NCBI GenBank assembly: GCA_964508705.1
Contig: CAZDUS010000001.1
Location: 1-64,000, forward strand
From: CAZDUS01 sp964508705
Lineage (GTDB): Bacteria; Verrucomicrobiota; Kiritimatiellia; CAIKKV01; CAITUY01
Length of the DNA: 64,000 bases
Direction of reading: 5' to 3'
Positions 7,673 through 16,219 of this stretch are shown in pieces. Numbering within the stretch: position 1 is the stretch's first letter; the number at the start of each line of letters is the position of its first letter. The notes beneath the pieces were generated by a model, which made no database searches, had not been told where the DNA came from, and was given only the letters and a program-made list of their open reading frames with translations. The position numbers and the translations under genes were made by a program.

Positions 7673-10292
7673 ATCAACACTACACACGATACTTACCATG
7701 ACACTACTCACATCAACCGTCGCTTCCGCCGCCTCCACCACGCTTCAGGCCTTGGAAACCCTCAAGCGCTCGAACGAATCCATCGTCCGGTTCACCATGG
7801 ACAACGGACTCACCGCCCTGATCAAGGAGGATCACTCAGCCCCCGTTGTCTCCATTCAAATCTGGGTCGGTTCCGGTTCCATCCACGAAAGTGAGTTTCT
7901 AGGCGCCGGCTTGTCTCATTATGTCGAGCACATGGTCTTCAAGGGAACCCCCACCCGTCAACCCGGCGACATCGCCAAATCCATCCATGACCTCGGTGGC
8001 GATCTCAACGCCTACACCAGCCTCGACCGCACCGTCTTCCACGTCGATCTCCCCTCCCGCCACTGGCGCTCCGCGCTCGAAATCCTCTCCGACGCCGTCC
8101 TGAATCCCGTCTTCCCGGAATCCGAATGGGCAAAGGAAAAGGACGTTATCCTGCGCGAAATCAGCATGGGCCGTGACAACCCCGACCGGGTCCTGAACGA
8201 ACTGCTCTGGCGCACCTCCTATTCCACGCACCCCTACCGCATCCCCGTCATCGGCTACGCCGACATTTTCAAAACCCTGACCCGCGACAACCTCGTGGAT
8301 TTCTACCGCCGCCGCTACGTCACCGATAACATGATCGTCTCGATCGTCGGCGACATCTCCGCCGCTGACGCCGAAGCCGCCCTCCGCAACCAGTTCGGCT
8401 CCATTCCCCGCCGGAACGGGCCGCCTCCTGTCATCGATACCGAGCCACCGCAAATCCTGCCGCGTTTCGCCCGGGAAACCGGCCCCTACAAGGTTTCACG
8501 CCTGACCATCGCCTTCCACACCGTTTCACTTACAGACCCGGATGCCCCCGCGCTTGAATTGCTCGGATCTGTCGTGGGCAACGGCCAAAGCTCGCGCCTT
8601 GTTCAGAACATTAAGGAAAAACAACAGCTAGTTCACAGCATCGGCGCCGGTTCTTACACCCCCCGTTATCCCGGCCTCTTTGCCGTCGAAGCCACCTTCG
8701 ATCCCAACAAGGAAGCCGACGCCCTGAAAGCCATCTACGCCGACATCGCCTCTTGGGCCACCGAACGCTTCTCCAAGGAGGAAATCGAGAAGGCTCGCCG
8801 CATGCTTCTCGTCGGAGAACTCTCCTCCCTGCAAACCATGCACGGTCAGGCCGCCAGTTACGCCTCCGGCGAACTGTTCATGAAAAACCCGCGAATGTCG
8901 GAAGCCTACCTCGACAAGATCGCCCGCGTCACCCCGCAAGACCTCTCCGCCGTCGCCGCGAAATACCTCATCGAGAACAACCGCTCCACGGTCATTCTCA
9001 GCCCCGCCGGAGAAGCAGCGCCCGCCAAATCCACAGACGCCGCCCGATCCACTCCGCTCCTCGAACACCGCGTCCTCCCCAACGGAATTCCCCTGATCAT
9101 CCGTCAGGATCACCATCTCCCTTTCATTTATGTTTGCGCGGCCTTCAAGGGCGGGACCCTCTCGGAAACCGAAACCCAGGCTGGCATCACCCGAATGATG
9201 TCCGACCTTCTCACTCGCGGTACCACCCGCCAGTCCGCCGCGGAAATCGCGGAAGCCATCGAATCCATGGGCGCCGAACTCTCTCCGTTCTGCGGTCACA
9301 ACAGCTTCGGCCTCCAGGGCCGTTGTCTCGCCCCCGATGCTGAAAAATTACTCTCCATTTTCTTCGACTGCCTCTCAGCCTCCACCTTCCCGGAAGACGA
9401 GATCAACAAGCAACGCGTTGTCCAACTCGCCGCGATCAGTGAACAGTGGGAACAACCATTCTTCGTGGCACAAAACGCTCTCGACTCCATGATCTTCGCA
9501 GGACATCCCTACCGCTGGAACCCGCTCGGCCGCCGCGAAAGCATTGAAAAGATCTCTGCCGCCGACCTTCGCGCCACATACTCCCGCCATATTGTCTCGG
9601 GCAATATGGCCCTCTCAGTCTTCGGCGACGTGACCACAGAGCAGGCCGAGCGGTTGGTGACAAAAGCCTCAGCGCGTATTCAAAAAGGTGCCGCTCCCGT
9701 CATCAATCCCGGTCCGGCCCAGCCAACCCTCCCCGCCCGCTCGGAAAAACGCGAGCCCAAGGAACAATGCATCGTTCTACTGGGTTTCCCCGGCGTCACA
9801 ATCAACGACCCCCGCAAGACCGCCCTGGAAATATTGGAGTCCTCCCTCAGCGGAATGTCCTCTCGAGTCTTCCACTCGATCCGCGAGGAACGCGGCCTAG
9901 CCTACTACGCCGGGGCCCGCCAGCGCATTGGACTCGCACCCGGCCTGTTCTTCCTCTTCGCCGGAACCCGGCCTGATGCCGCATTGGAAGTGGAATCACT
10001 CCTCGCCGCCGAAATCTCCCGCGTCGCCCGCGAAGGCCTCCAGCCGGATGAAATTTCACGCGCCCGGAGCCAGCTCATCGCCGATCACGAGATGCGTCTG
10101 CAAAACAACATGAGCCTCGCCGTCAGCAGCGCCCTGAACGAACTCTACGGTCTGGGCTACGCCTATGACTTCGATACCGCCAGGCGCATCGAGTCTGTAA
10201 CCCCGGATCAAATCCGCGAGGCCGCCTCCTCCCTGCTTTCAACAAATAAAATGGCCGTCTCGGTCGTGTTGCCATCAACCATCAACCCTTAA
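7665..10292 (+). CDS. Fused two-domain M16 zinc peptidase, exported
   Basis: This is an 875-residue insulinase-family protease. The start at 7665 gives a signal peptide (MNKSTLHTILTMTLLTSTVA then SAAS) and overlaps the preceding gene. The first M16 half carries the inverted zinc motif H85-Y-V-E88-H89 in GLSHYVEHMVFKGT. The second half, from about residue 460, has the same fold pattern (GGTLSETETQAGITRMMSDL) but no HxxEH, as expected for the inactive partner half. A fused active/inactive pair forms a closed chamber that degrades peptides, here probably in the periplasm. No substrate gene is linked. Confidence 0.9.
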   Translation: MNKSTLHTILTMTLLTSTVASAASTTLQALETLKRSNESIVRFTMDNGLTALIKEDHSAPVVSIQIWVGSGSIHESEFLGAGLSHYVEHMVFKGTPTRQPGDIAKSIHDLGGDLNAYTSLDRTVFHVDLPSRHWRSALEILSDAVLNPVFPESEWAKEKDVILREISMGRDNPDRVLNELLWRTSYSTHPYRIPVIGYADIFKTLTRDNLVDFYRRRYVTDNMIVSIVGDISAADAEAALRNQFGSIPRRNGPPPVIDTEPPQILPRFARETGPYKVSRLTIAFHTVSLTDPDAPALELLGSVVGNGQSSRLVQNIKEKQQLVHSIGAGSYTPRYPGLFAVEATFDPNKEADALKAIYADIASWATERFSKEEIEKARRMLLVGELSSLQTMHGQAASYASGELFMKNPRMSEAYLDKIARVTPQDLSAVAAKYLIENNRSTVILSPAGEAAPAKSTDAARSTPLLEHRVLPNGIPLIIRQDHHLPFIYVCAAFKGGTLSETETQAGITRMMSDLLTRGTTRQSAAEIAEAIESMGAELSPFCGHNSFGLQGRCLAPDAEKLLSIFFDCLSASTFPEDEINKQRVVQLAAISEQWEQPFFVAQNALDSMIFAGHPYRWNPLGRRESIEKISAADLRATYSRHIVSGNMALSVFGDVTTEQAERLVTKASARIQKGAAPVINPGPAQPTLPARSEKREPKEQCIVLLGFPGVTINDPRKTALEILESSLSGMSSRVFHSIREERGLAYYAGARQRIGLAPGLFFLFAGTRPDAALEVESLLAAEISRVAREGLQPDEISRARSQLIADHEMRLQNNMSLAVSSALNELYGLGYAYDFDTARRIESVTPDQIREAASSLLSTNKMAVSVVLPSTINP

Positions 10293-10311
10293 CCATTCTT
10301 CAGGAGCCCCC

Positions 10312-11967
10312 ATGCCAAGAACACCACGGTTAACCAGTCTCCCCGAGTGGAAAGCACTCAAAACCCACTTCGCCGAAATCGAATCCGCCCATATGCGGGA
10401 TTTGTTCGCCTCCGATCCCACCCGCGCTGATCACTTTTCCGCCGAAGCGTGCGGCTGGTTCCTTGACTACTCCAAGAACCGGATCACTGCCGACACCCTT
10501 CGCCTGCTCTTCAACCTCGCCCGCGCCTGCCGCGTTCAGGAACTCGCCACCGATATGGTCGTCGGCAAGAAAATCAACCAAACCGAAAACAGGGCCGTCC
10601 TGCACACCGCCCTCCGGAACCGCGCCAACACCACCGTCCTCGTGGAAGGCCGCGATGTTATGCCTGATATCAATGCCGTCCTCGACAAGATGGCCGACTT
10701 CTCCAAAAACATCCGCTCCGGCTGGTGGCGCGGCCACACCGGCTTGCCCATCCGCAACATCGTCAACATCGGCATCGGCGGGTCCGATCTGGGTCCCGTC
10801 ATGGCCTGCGAAGCCCTCAAGTCTTACAGTGAGCGGCGGCTAACCTTCCGTTTCATATCCAACGTCGACGCCACCCACTTCGCTGAATGCACACGCGACC
10901 TTGATCCCGCCGAGACCTTGTTTATCGTGGCGTCCAAGACGTTCACCACTCAGGAAACCATGACCAACGCCGAAACCGCTCGCGCTTGGTGCCTTAACGC
11001 CCTTAAGGAGCCCGACGCTGTCGCCCGCCACTTCGTGGCTGTCTCAACCGCCACGGAGGAGGTCAAGGCTTTCGGCATTGACCCGGCCAACATGTTCGAA
11101 TTCTGGGACTGGGTCGGCGGTCGTTACTCTCTCTGCTCCGCCATCGGGTTGCCGCTCATGATCGCCGTCGGGCCCGAGAATTTCATCGCCATGCTCGAGG
11201 GTTATCACGCCATGGACAGGCATTTCGTCGAGGCGCCGCTCGAAGAAAATCTTCCTGTCATCCTTGCCCTGCTTGGCATCTGGTACAACAACTTCTTTGG
11301 CTCGGAAACCCACGCCATACTACCCTACGATCAATACCTCCATCGCTTCGCCGCCTACTTCCAGCAAGCGGATATGGAAAGCAACGGCAAGAGCGTGGAT
11401 AAACAAGGCAAGCCGGTCGGCTGGCAAACCGGACCGGTTATCTGGGGCGAGCCGGGCACCAACGGTCAACACGCCTTCTACCAACTCATCCATCAGGGCA
11501 CCAAACTCATCCCCTGCGACTTCATCGGCTTTTGCCGCAGCCTCAACCCCATTGGCGATCACCATGACAAATTCATGGCCAACTTCTTCGCCCAGACACA
11601 GGCGCTGGCCTTTGGAAAAAACATCGAGGAAGTCCTCACGGAAGGGGCCCCCGCCAAACTCGCTCCTTTCAAGGTGTTCGACGGCAACCGCCCAACGAAT
11701 ACCCTGATGGCCGAATCATTGACCCCTGCCACCCTGGGCGCGCTTGTCGCCATGTATGAGCAAAAGATTTTCGTTCAGGGGGTCATCTGGAACGTCTACT
11801 CATTTGATCAATGGGGTGTTCAACTTGGCAAGGTGTTGGCCAACAAGATCCTGCCGGAACTTCGAGCCGAAACTGATACCCCGCTTAAACACGATTCCTC
11901 AACCAACGCTCTGATTCACCGGTACAAGAAAGGCAAGATGGGGCCCCTGCCCCGTCATACCCCATGA
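10312..11967 (+). CDS. pgi: Glucose-6-phosphate isomerase
   Basis: Interconverts glucose 6-phosphate and fructose 6-phosphate. This is a 551-residue protein with family blocks NIGIGGSDLGPVMACEAL (sugar-phosphate site), the serine/threonine-rich VASKTFTTQETM, and GEPGTNGQHAFYQLIHQGT with the catalytic glutamate and histidine. The length fits the long bacterial form. An AGGAG site precedes the ATG at 10312. It overlaps rfbD by ATGA, which links central hexose phosphate supply to the sugar-nucleotide genes that follow. Confidence 0.96.
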   Translation: MPRTPRLTSLPEWKALKTHFAEIESAHMRDLFASDPTRADHFSAEACGWFLDYSKNRITADTLRLLFNLARACRVQELATDMVVGKKINQTENRAVLHTALRNRANTTVLVEGRDVMPDINAVLDKMADFSKNIRSGWWRGHTGLPIRNIVNIGIGGSDLGPVMACEALKSYSERRLTFRFISNVDATHFAECTRDLDPAETLFIVASKTFTTQETMTNAETARAWCLNALKEPDAVARHFVAVSTATEEVKAFGIDPANMFEFWDWVGGRYSLCSAIGLPLMIAVGPENFIAMLEGYHAMDRHFVEAPLEENLPVILALLGIWYNNFFGSETHAILPYDQYLHRFAAYFQQADMESNGKSVDKQGKPVGWQTGPVIWGEPGTNGQHAFYQLIHQGTKLIPCDFIGFCRSLNPIGDHHDKFMANFFAQTQALAFGKNIEEVLTEGAPAKLAPFKVFDGNRPTNTLMAESLTPATLGALVAMYEQKIFVQGVIWNVYSFDQWGVQLGKVLANKILPELRAETDTPLKHDSSTNALIHRYKKGKMGPLPRHTP

Positions 11968-12821
11968 ATCGGGTCCTCCTCATCGGCAATACCGGTCAAG
12001 TGGGGTTCGAATTGGCCCGCCTGCTCACTCCACTGGGACAAGTTCGCTCCGTGGACTTTCCAGAAATTGATCTCTCCAAGCCGGACTCCATCCGTTCGGT
12101 GGTTCGCGATGCCCGCCCCACCGTGATCATCAACGCCGCCGCCTATACTGCTGTGGACAAGGCGGAATCCGAGCCCGACCTTTGCCGCGCCATCAACGCC
12201 ACCGCGCCCGGCATTCTCGCGGAAGAAGCCGTCCGGCTCGGAGCCACACTGATCCATTACTCCACGGATTTCGTGTTCGACGGCACAAAACAGACTCCCT
12301 ACACCGAAGAGGACACCCCACATCCCTTAAGCGTATATGGCCAGACAAAACTCGAGGGCGACAACGCCATCCTGGCTTCAGGCGCAAATCATCTCATCTT
12401 GCGGACGGCCTGGGTCTACGGCACCCGAGGCAAAAACTTCCTGCTGACCATCCAAAGGTTGGCCGCCGAGGGAAAACCCTTGCGAATCGTCGCCGACCAG
12501 ATTGGCAATCCAACATGGTGTAGAGTCATCGCCGAAACCACCTGCCATGTTCTCAATTCATTCAACCCGCACAGTCACAGTAGCGGCATTTATAATTTGG
12601 TCTGCGGAGGCGCGACATCATGGCATGGCTTTGCGCGTGAATTCATACCGTCCGCTATTCCCATCCACCCCATAACAACCGCCGATTACCCCACCCCCGC
12701 CCGTCGCCCCTCTTATTCGGTCTTGGATTGCTCCAAAATCCAACAAGCGTTTAACCTAACCATCCCAAACTGGCAAACCACCCTGAAAGATTGCCTGGCC
12801 ACCAATGGGCGCATCTTTTAG
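11964..12821 (+). CDS. rfbD: dTDP-4-dehydrorhamnose reductase (RmlD/RfbD-like)
   Basis: This is an NAD(P)-dependent reductase of the extended SDR type, 285 residues. GNTGQVG at the N-terminus is the nucleotide-binding loop and Y-x3-K (YGQTKLEGD) the catalytic pair; INAAAYTAVDKAE is the RfbD signature. It normally reduces the 4-keto group of dTDP-4-keto-L-rhamnose; because the neighbours include a CDP-hexulose dehydrase, another 4-ketohexose is possible. The other rml genes are not in the window. The stop codon lies inside a 10-bp direct repeat that frames the MITE-like element downstream. Confidence 0.88.
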   Translation: MNRVLLIGNTGQVGFELARLLTPLGQVRSVDFPEIDLSKPDSIRSVVRDARPTVIINAAAYTAVDKAESEPDLCRAINATAPGILAEEAVRLGATLIHYSTDFVFDGTKQTPYTEEDTPHPLSVYGQTKLEGDNAILASGANHLILRTAWVYGTRGKNFLLTIQRLAAEGKPLRIVADQIGNPTWCRVIAETTCHVLNSFNPHSHSSGIYNLVCGGATSWHGFAREFIPSAIPIHPITTADYPTPARRPSYSVLDCSKIQQAFNLTIPNWQTTLKDCLATNGRIF

Positions 12822-12860
12822 GAGCGCATCTGCGATTAGGTGCATGGAATTAACAAGGTG

Positions 12861-12932
12861 GCCTTCGACCTCCGGGCGAAGGCGAGCCAGTCAAACGCCC
12901 GTTTGGCACATCCCGCGCCCAGAGGTCGCGGG
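12861..12932. repeat. Inverted pair of ACCTCYGGG-loop hairpins
   Basis: GCCTTCG (12861-12867) pairs with CGAAGGC (12877-12883) around ACCTCCGGG. In reverse orientation, CCCGCG (12912-12917) pairs with CGCGGG (12927-12932) around CCCAGAGGT, the complement of ACCTCTGGG. Loop and outer GGTGGCC are conserved while the arms change together (TTCG/CGAA against CGCG/CGCG). Confidence 0.6.
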
Positions 12933-13007
12933 CCACCTCGAATACATCCTGCAGTAGAACTACACCTAATCGTCAGGGTCTTTTGTTTTGACGCCAATAG
13001 AATAGTC

Positions 13008-13085
13008 GGACGCGACGAAGCGCGTCCCTCCATCAAACAAATAGCCTTTTTCTTTAATATTGGAGGGCCACGCTTCGTCGTGGCC
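13008..13085. repeat. Inverted pair of CTTCGT-loop hairpins
   Basis: GGACGCG (13008-13014) pairs with CGCGTCC (13021-13027), and GGCCACG (13066-13072) pairs with CGTGGCC (13079-13085). Read in the same orientation, both have GGAGGG outside and a CTTCGT loop, while the arms differ but stay complementary. They are inversely oriented about an AT-rich spacer. Confidence 0.6.
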
Positions 13086-13182
13086 GCATTAAATGAGCCA
13101 AAACAAAAGACCCTTCACCTAATCGTAGACGGGTTCATCTTTTAGCTTGCAATATCAAAGTTGCTATTTTATTCTGCATCCC

Positions 13183-14409
13183 ATGAAAAGGGTGTGCCAA
13201 AGCCTTCTTGAAGAGTATCTAAAGGTTTTCCCTTGCGTGGCGATCGTTGGACCCAGACAGTGCGGGAAAACAACCCTGCTCGCGTCCCTTCCTCAACAGT
13301 GGAAGCGGTTCGACATGGAAAAACAAAGCGATTATCAGATCGCGTCGCGAGATCCTGACTTGTTTTTCGAACTGAATTCACAGCATGTCGCCATTGATGA
13401 AGCTCAAATCTTACCTTCACTTTTCCCCGCCCTGAGGGTCGCCATTGACAAGCATCGCCGGGATCGCGGCCGATTTGTCATCACAGGATCCAGCTCACCA
13501 CAACTACTGAAGGAGGTATCAGAAAGTCTGGCCGGGAGAATGGGCATCATTGAACTGGCCCCTTTTTCATGGGAGGAAGTCAGGTCATCCGCAGGTAATC
13601 AGGGGGTTCTGGATCGTTTTCTGGGAGGCGTCAGACTTCCAGATGACCTGCTATCAGGCATCTGTCCCAAAGGAACGCTCCAGAAAGTCCACGAATATTG
13701 GTTCAGGGGCGGATATCCTGAACCATGGATTGAGGGAGCCAAATTCCAGGATCACTGGATGGAACAATACGTCCAAGCCTATCTCTATCGGGATGTCATG
13801 CGTTTGTTTCCTGGCTTAAACCAAGAACGGTTCCGGATGTTCATTCAACTGCTAAGCGGGTTTTCAGGCACAATTCTCAATTATGCCGACGTGGCGCGGG
13901 TATTAAGTGTATCCCAGCCAACAGCCCGTGATTATTTTTCAATCGCCCACGGGACATTCCTTTGGCGCATGATTCGCCCCTTTGATCGGAAGACAGGCAA
14001 ACGGTTGGTCCGCCACCCCAAGGGCCATTTACGTGACAGCGGCATGTTGCATCACTTGTTGCGACTCCCCGACATGCGCGCATTACTGGGGCATCCAAAA
14101 GCCGGGGCCTCATGGGAGGGAATGGTAACTGAGGAAATTTTGAGACGTCTGGCTTGGCGCGGGGAACCAGCCGAGGCTTCTTATTACCGGACATCGGCAG
14201 GCGCTGAAGTGGATTTGGTGTTGGAAGGAAAATTCGGACTCCTGCCAATAGAGATCAAATACACCCAACGAGTTGATTTGCGGGATTTACGATCAATCCG
14301 TGACTTTATGACTGAACATGATTGCAAACTCGGCTTTGTTATCAACAATGACGATGCTCCACGTCATTACGGCCATGGAATCGTTGGCATTCCATTTTTG
14401 TGCTTGTGA
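13183..14409 (+). CDS. AAA ATPase with DUF4143 domain
   Basis: This is a 408-residue P-loop protein. The Walker A motif is in VGPRQCGKTTLL near residues 21-31, the Walker B-like VAIDEAQ follows and FVITGSSS is the sensor segment, together making the AAA_14 domain. The C-terminal third (TSAGAEVDLVLEGKFGLLPIEIKY) is DUF4143, which resembles a PD-(D/E)xK nuclease fold with D and E-x-K in place. Such genes are common, patchily distributed accessory genes of unknown role. I start at the ATG at 13183. It lies directly after the MITE-like element, its codon use looks less C-rich than its neighbours, and it splits the sugar operon, so transfer is likely. Confidence 0.85.
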   Translation: MKRVCQSLLEEYLKVFPCVAIVGPRQCGKTTLLASLPQQWKRFDMEKQSDYQIASRDPDLFFELNSQHVAIDEAQILPSLFPALRVAIDKHRRDRGRFVITGSSSPQLLKEVSESLAGRMGIIELAPFSWEEVRSSAGNQGVLDRFLGGVRLPDDLLSGICPKGTLQKVHEYWFRGGYPEPWIEGAKFQDHWMEQYVQAYLYRDVMRLFPGLNQERFRMFIQLLSGFSGTILNYADVARVLSVSQPTARDYFSIAHGTFLWRMIRPFDRKTGKRLVRHPKGHLRDSGMLHHLLRLPDMRALLGHPKAGASWEGMVTEEILRRLAWRGEPAEASYYRTSAGAEVDLVLEGKFGLLPIEIKYTQRVDLRDLRSIRDFMTEHDCKLGFVINNDDAPRHYGHGIVGIPFLCL

Positions 14410-14452
14410 TTGCCCAAACAAAACAATGAATCTATAAATAGCAGGGTACATT

Positions 14453-15769
14453 ATGAAACCATCAGATACACTTCGCAGGAATATCCTCCAACTGACACGC
14501 GAGTACCATCAGGCCAAGTATGGCGATAAGGCCCCCTTCCGCCCCGGCAATGACCTCGTCCATTATGCAGGACGTGTTTTTGATGCAGAAGAAATGTGCA
14601 ACCTCATCGACTCAAGCTTGGATTTCTTCCTCACCGCCGGGCGGTATTCAGAACAATTCGAGGCATCGTTCGCCGAAAAATTGGGGTTGTCGAATGCCTT
14701 GCTCGTCAATTCCGGCTCCTCGGCAAACTTGATCGCCTTATCCACGCTAACCTCCCCCAAGTTGGGCGCACGACGACTGAAACCCGGCGACGAAGTCATT
14801 ACCGTGGCCGCCGGATTTCCAACAACCCTTGCCCCGATTCTCCAGAATAACCTGATCCCTGTTTTCGTGGATGTTAACCTTGGCGACTACACCGCCATCC
14901 CCAGCCGGGTGGCAAGCGCTATTGGCCCAAAAACCCGCGCCATCATGATGGCACACACACTCGGGATTCCATTTGATCTGGATACCGTCATGGAGCTTGC
15001 GAAAAGGCATGAGCTTTGGGTCATCGAGGACAACTGTGACTCCCTAGGTTCCCTTTATCGCGACCGCATGACAGGAACGTTCGGGCATATCGCCTCCCAC
15101 TCCTTCTACCCGGCTCATCATATCACGATGGGAGAAGGCGGCTGCGTTGCAACCAATGACGATGAACTTGCCCGAATTGCTCGTTCGTTCCGCGACTGGG
15201 GCCGTGATTGTTATTGCACGGGGGGCGAAAACAATACCTGCGGCAAGCGGTTCAGCCAGCAATTCGGAACACTCCCGGTCGGGTATGACCATAAGTACGT
15301 CTATAGCCACATTGGCTATAACCTTAAAGTGACGGACATGCAGGCGGCCATCGGTTGCGCCCAATTGGAAAAACTTGACGGCTTCAATGCCCGGCGCAAG
15401 GAAAACTTCGTCAAACTCTCCTCCCTTTTGAATAAATTCAGGGATCGCCTGATCCTCCCTTGCGCCACTCCAAACTCCGATCCCGCCTGGTTTGCATTCC
15501 CAATCACTGTCAAACCAGACGCAGGATTCAGTCGTAATGACCTGACCCAGTTCCTTGAGAGCCAAAAAATTGAAACCCGCAATCTATTCAGCGGGAATTT
15601 ACTGCGCCACCCCGCCTTTGAAGGCATCCCCCACCGGATCGAAGGCGACTTGAAAAACACCGACCTCATCACCACAAACACCTTTTTCATCGGAGTCTAC
15701 CCTGGACTTACTGATGCTCATTTGAAGTATATTGCAGAAATGTTCAGGGAATTTTTCGCCGGGAAATGA
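14453..15769 (+). CDS. rfbH: CDP-4-dehydro-6-deoxyglucose 3-dehydrase (E1, RfbH)
   Basis: This is a 438-residue DegT-fold, PMP-dependent, iron-sulfur enzyme that removes the C3 hydroxyl of CDP-4-keto-6-deoxyglucose on the way to 3,6-dideoxyhexoses. Two features separate it from ordinary aminotransferases. The Schiff-base lysine is replaced by histidine (SFYPAHHITMGEGG, His222/223). The [2Fe-2S] cysteines are at 195, 253, 255 and 263, exactly C-x57-C-x-C-x7-C. It therefore needs an electron-donating reductase, probably the gene at 16220. The CDP-glucose synthesis and 4,6-dehydratase genes are not in the window. Confidence 0.93.
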   Translation: MKPSDTLRRNILQLTREYHQAKYGDKAPFRPGNDLVHYAGRVFDAEEMCNLIDSSLDFFLTAGRYSEQFEASFAEKLGLSNALLVNSGSSANLIALSTLTSPKLGARRLKPGDEVITVAAGFPTTLAPILQNNLIPVFVDVNLGDYTAIPSRVASAIGPKTRAIMMAHTLGIPFDLDTVMELAKRHELWVIEDNCDSLGSLYRDRMTGTFGHIASHSFYPAHHITMGEGGCVATNDDELARIARSFRDWGRDCYCTGGENNTCGKRFSQQFGTLPVGYDHKYVYSHIGYNLKVTDMQAAIGCAQLEKLDGFNARRKENFVKLSSLLNKFRDRLILPCATPNSDPAWFAFPITVKPDAGFSRNDLTQFLESQKIETRNLFSGNLLRHPAFEGIPHRIEGDLKNTDLITTNTFFIGVYPGLTDAHLKYIAEMFREFFAGK

Positions 15770-15797
15770 GGACGGAAGACGGAGGGCAGATGGCAGA
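15770..15797 (+). repeat. Tandem heptamers GGACGGA/GGGCAGA type, 4 copies
   Basis: GGACGGA, AGACGGA, GGGCAGA and TGGCAGA follow the rfbH stop and run into the first codons of the four-helix-bundle gene. GACGGAGGGCAGA (15778-15790) is a perfect inverted copy of 16195-16207 at the other side of that gene. Confidence 0.65.
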
Positions 15798-16182
15798 AAA
15801 GATTGAAAGTTACAGGAACGTGCGGGTTTATCAACTTACCTTCAAGTTACAGCAACTCATATTTGATCTAACCAAGACTTTTCCAGCAGAAGAAAAATAC
15901 TCGCTCACCGACCAAATTCGCAGATCATCTCGTTCAATTGGCGCCAATATTGCGGAGGCTTGGCATAAGCGTAGATATCAGGCTCATTTTGTGAGTAAAT
16001 TGACCGATGCGGACGGGGAACAGGCAGAAACTTTGCATTGGATTCAAACAGCGTTTGAGTGTGGCTATCTTGATGCTGTAAAACACGACGATATAAAGGC
16101 CGCATATCATGAAGTTGGCGCAATGCTTGGCAAAATGATGTCGATGCCCGAAACCTTCTGCAAACAATACTCCAACGTATGA
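15790..16182 (+). CDS. Four-helix-bundle protein (23S rRNA intervening-sequence type)
   Basis: This is a 130-residue protein. The pattern VRVYQLTFKLQQLIFDLTKTFPAEEKYSLTDQIRRSSRSIGANIAEA with later helices is typical of the S23/IVP family, whose fold is also that of Avd from diversity-generating retroelements. Function is unknown; no reverse transcriptase or variable repeat is present here. The start could also be the ATG at 15766 overlapping the rfbH stop, but I prefer 15790 because the intervening codons come from the heptamer repeat. It is flanked by inverted 13-bp repeats and sits between two genes expected to cooperate, so it looks like an insertion. Confidence 0.85.
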   Translation: MAEKIESYRNVRVYQLTFKLQQLIFDLTKTFPAEEKYSLTDQIRRSSRSIGANIAEAWHKRRYQAHFVSKLTDADGEQAETLHWIQTAFECGYLDAVKHDDIKAAYHEVGAMLGKMMSMPETFCKQYSNV

Positions 16183-16194
16183 ACAGTCATTCAT

Positions 16195-16215
16195 TCTGCC
16201 CTCCGTCATCCGCCC
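16195..16215 (-). repeat. Inverted heptamers GGGCAGA/TGACGGA/GGGCGGA
   Basis: On the minus strand these bases read GGGCGGA, TGACGGA, GGGCAGA. They are the mirror of the tandem heptamers at 15770-15797, including a perfect 13-bp inverted match, and end just before the reductase start at 16220. Confidence 0.65.
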
Positions 16216-16219
16216 TCTC

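Larger units (their letters stand above)
12822..13135. mobile_element. MITE-like non-coding element with 10-bp flanking repeats
   Basis: CATCTTTTAG occurs at 12812-12821 (containing the rfbD stop) and again at 13136-13145, like a target-site duplication. Just inside, 12829-12842 and 13116-13129 are inverted repeats matching at 13 of 14 positions (core CGATTAGGTG), with a further copy of the core at 12963-12972. The right half is framed by a perfect 15-bp inverted repeat, 12976-12990 with 13099-13113. Four REP-like hairpins lie inside. There is no convincing ORF. A non-autonomous mobile element is the simplest reading. Confidence 0.6.

Noticed and set aside
8628..9299. Long minus-strand frame opposite the M16 peptidase gene
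   Set aside because: Glycine/valine-rich antisense translation typical of GC-biased third positions; the plus strand has a clear peptidase.
13183..14409. Defence-system ATPase
   Set aside because: The DUF4143 ATPase stands alone among sugar genes; no nuclease partner, cyclase or toxin gene accompanies it.
15790..16182. Possible Avd gene of a diversity-generating retroelement
   Set aside because: The fold is similar, but no reverse transcriptase, template repeat or variable repeat is nearby.
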